Shown here: positions 5,452 through 5,479 of the stretch, in pieces
How positions within the stretch are numbered: the stretch's first letter is position 1
How the letters are laid out: each line of letters starts with the position of its first letter
Assembly (NCBI GenBank): GCA_026416065.1
Contig: JAOAFW010000156.1
Span: 1 to 5,479 of the forward strand
Origin: Fimbriimonadales bacterium
Lineage (GTDB): Bacteria; Armatimonadota; Fimbriimonadia; Fimbriimonadales; GBS-DC
Reading direction: 5' to 3'
Length of the DNA stretch: 5,479 bases
Position numbers and translations under genes: made by a program
Notes under the pieces: model-generated
Told to the model about the DNA's origin: nothing
Seen by the model: the letters and a program-made list of their open reading frames with translations, nothing else
The model's database searches: none

Positions 5452-5479
5452 CTGTCTCTTATACACATCTGACGCTGCC
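5452..5479. other. Nextera/Tn5 adapter contamination
   Basis: CTGTCTCTTATACACATCT (5452-5470) is the reverse complement of the 19-bp Tn5 mosaic end used in tagmentation libraries. The next nine bases, GACGCTGCC, continue into the read-1 transposase adapter. Together this is an untrimmed library adapter at a contig end rather than genomic DNA or a natural Tn5 insertion. It produces the known false peptides CLLYTSDAA on the plus strand and MCIRDR on the minus strand. Confidence 0.97.

Noticed and set aside
5079..5468. Minus-strand frame beginning MCIRDR
   Set aside because: The start lies in the Nextera adapter and MCIRDR is its direct translation; the remainder is a shadow of the plus-strand gene with Arg/Ala-rich, non-protein-like text.
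5452..5470. Natural Tn5/IS50 insertion end
   Set aside because: The sequence is the engineered 19-bp mosaic end followed by library adapter bases at the very end of the contig, so it is a sequencing artefact.

Overview
The window is a 5.5-kb piece of bacterial DNA, G+C-rich (high fifties percent by eye). The last 28 bases are not genomic: they match the Tn5 mosaic end plus the start of the Nextera read-1 adapter, so the window ends at an untrimmed contig end and the true sequence stops near base 5451. The left edge also cuts a gene. Nothing fixes the organism. The TTG/GTG start candidates, a possibly leaderless pstS and cyanobacterial/PhoB-style 11-bp-spaced CTTAAC repeats suit an environmental, possibly thermophilic lineage known from metagenomes. 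Armatimonadota or a relative is only a guess.

Layout: (1) bases 1-741, plus strand: a 5'-truncated metallo-beta-lactamase-fold hydrolase of the PhnP/COG1235 type. (2) 731-1498, minus strand: a 255-residue protein I do not recognise, whose 3' end overlaps the hydrolase gene tail-to-tail by 11 bp. (3) 1572-4451, minus strand: the high-affinity phosphate importer, transcribed pstS-pstC-pstA with overlapping ends (pstS/pstC by about 11 bp, pstC/pstA by ATGA). The ATPase gene pstB and the regulator phoU, which usually follow pstA, are absent; the unknown gene sits there instead. (4) 4452-4646: a divergent regulatory region. It holds a perfect 9-bp direct repeat with 11-bp periodicity (a Pho box candidate) and a -10-like hexamer almost touching the pstS ATG. 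On the other side are a palindrome, a dyad and a TATACT hexamer in front of tatA. (5) 4647-4820, plus strand: a small tatA-type Tat translocase gene of 57 codons. (6) 4817-5451, plus strand: a gene of unknown function overlapping tatA by GTGA and cut by the contig end. Its N-terminal coding region carries a perfect 9-bp-stem hairpin with a GNRA-type loop.

Working together: PstS (surface lipoprotein) would capture phosphate and hand it to the PstC/PstA channel, which needs a PstB ATPase encoded elsewhere. The Pho-box-like repeats suggest induction under phosphate starvation. TatA belongs to folded-protein export and forms a separate, divergent transcription unit with the unknown gene. No mobile element, CRISPR array, tRNA or rRNA was seen. 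The most noteworthy points are the putative Pho box with leaderless pstS start, the unknown gene in the pstB position, the hairpin inside the tatA-coupled gene, and the adapter contamination.
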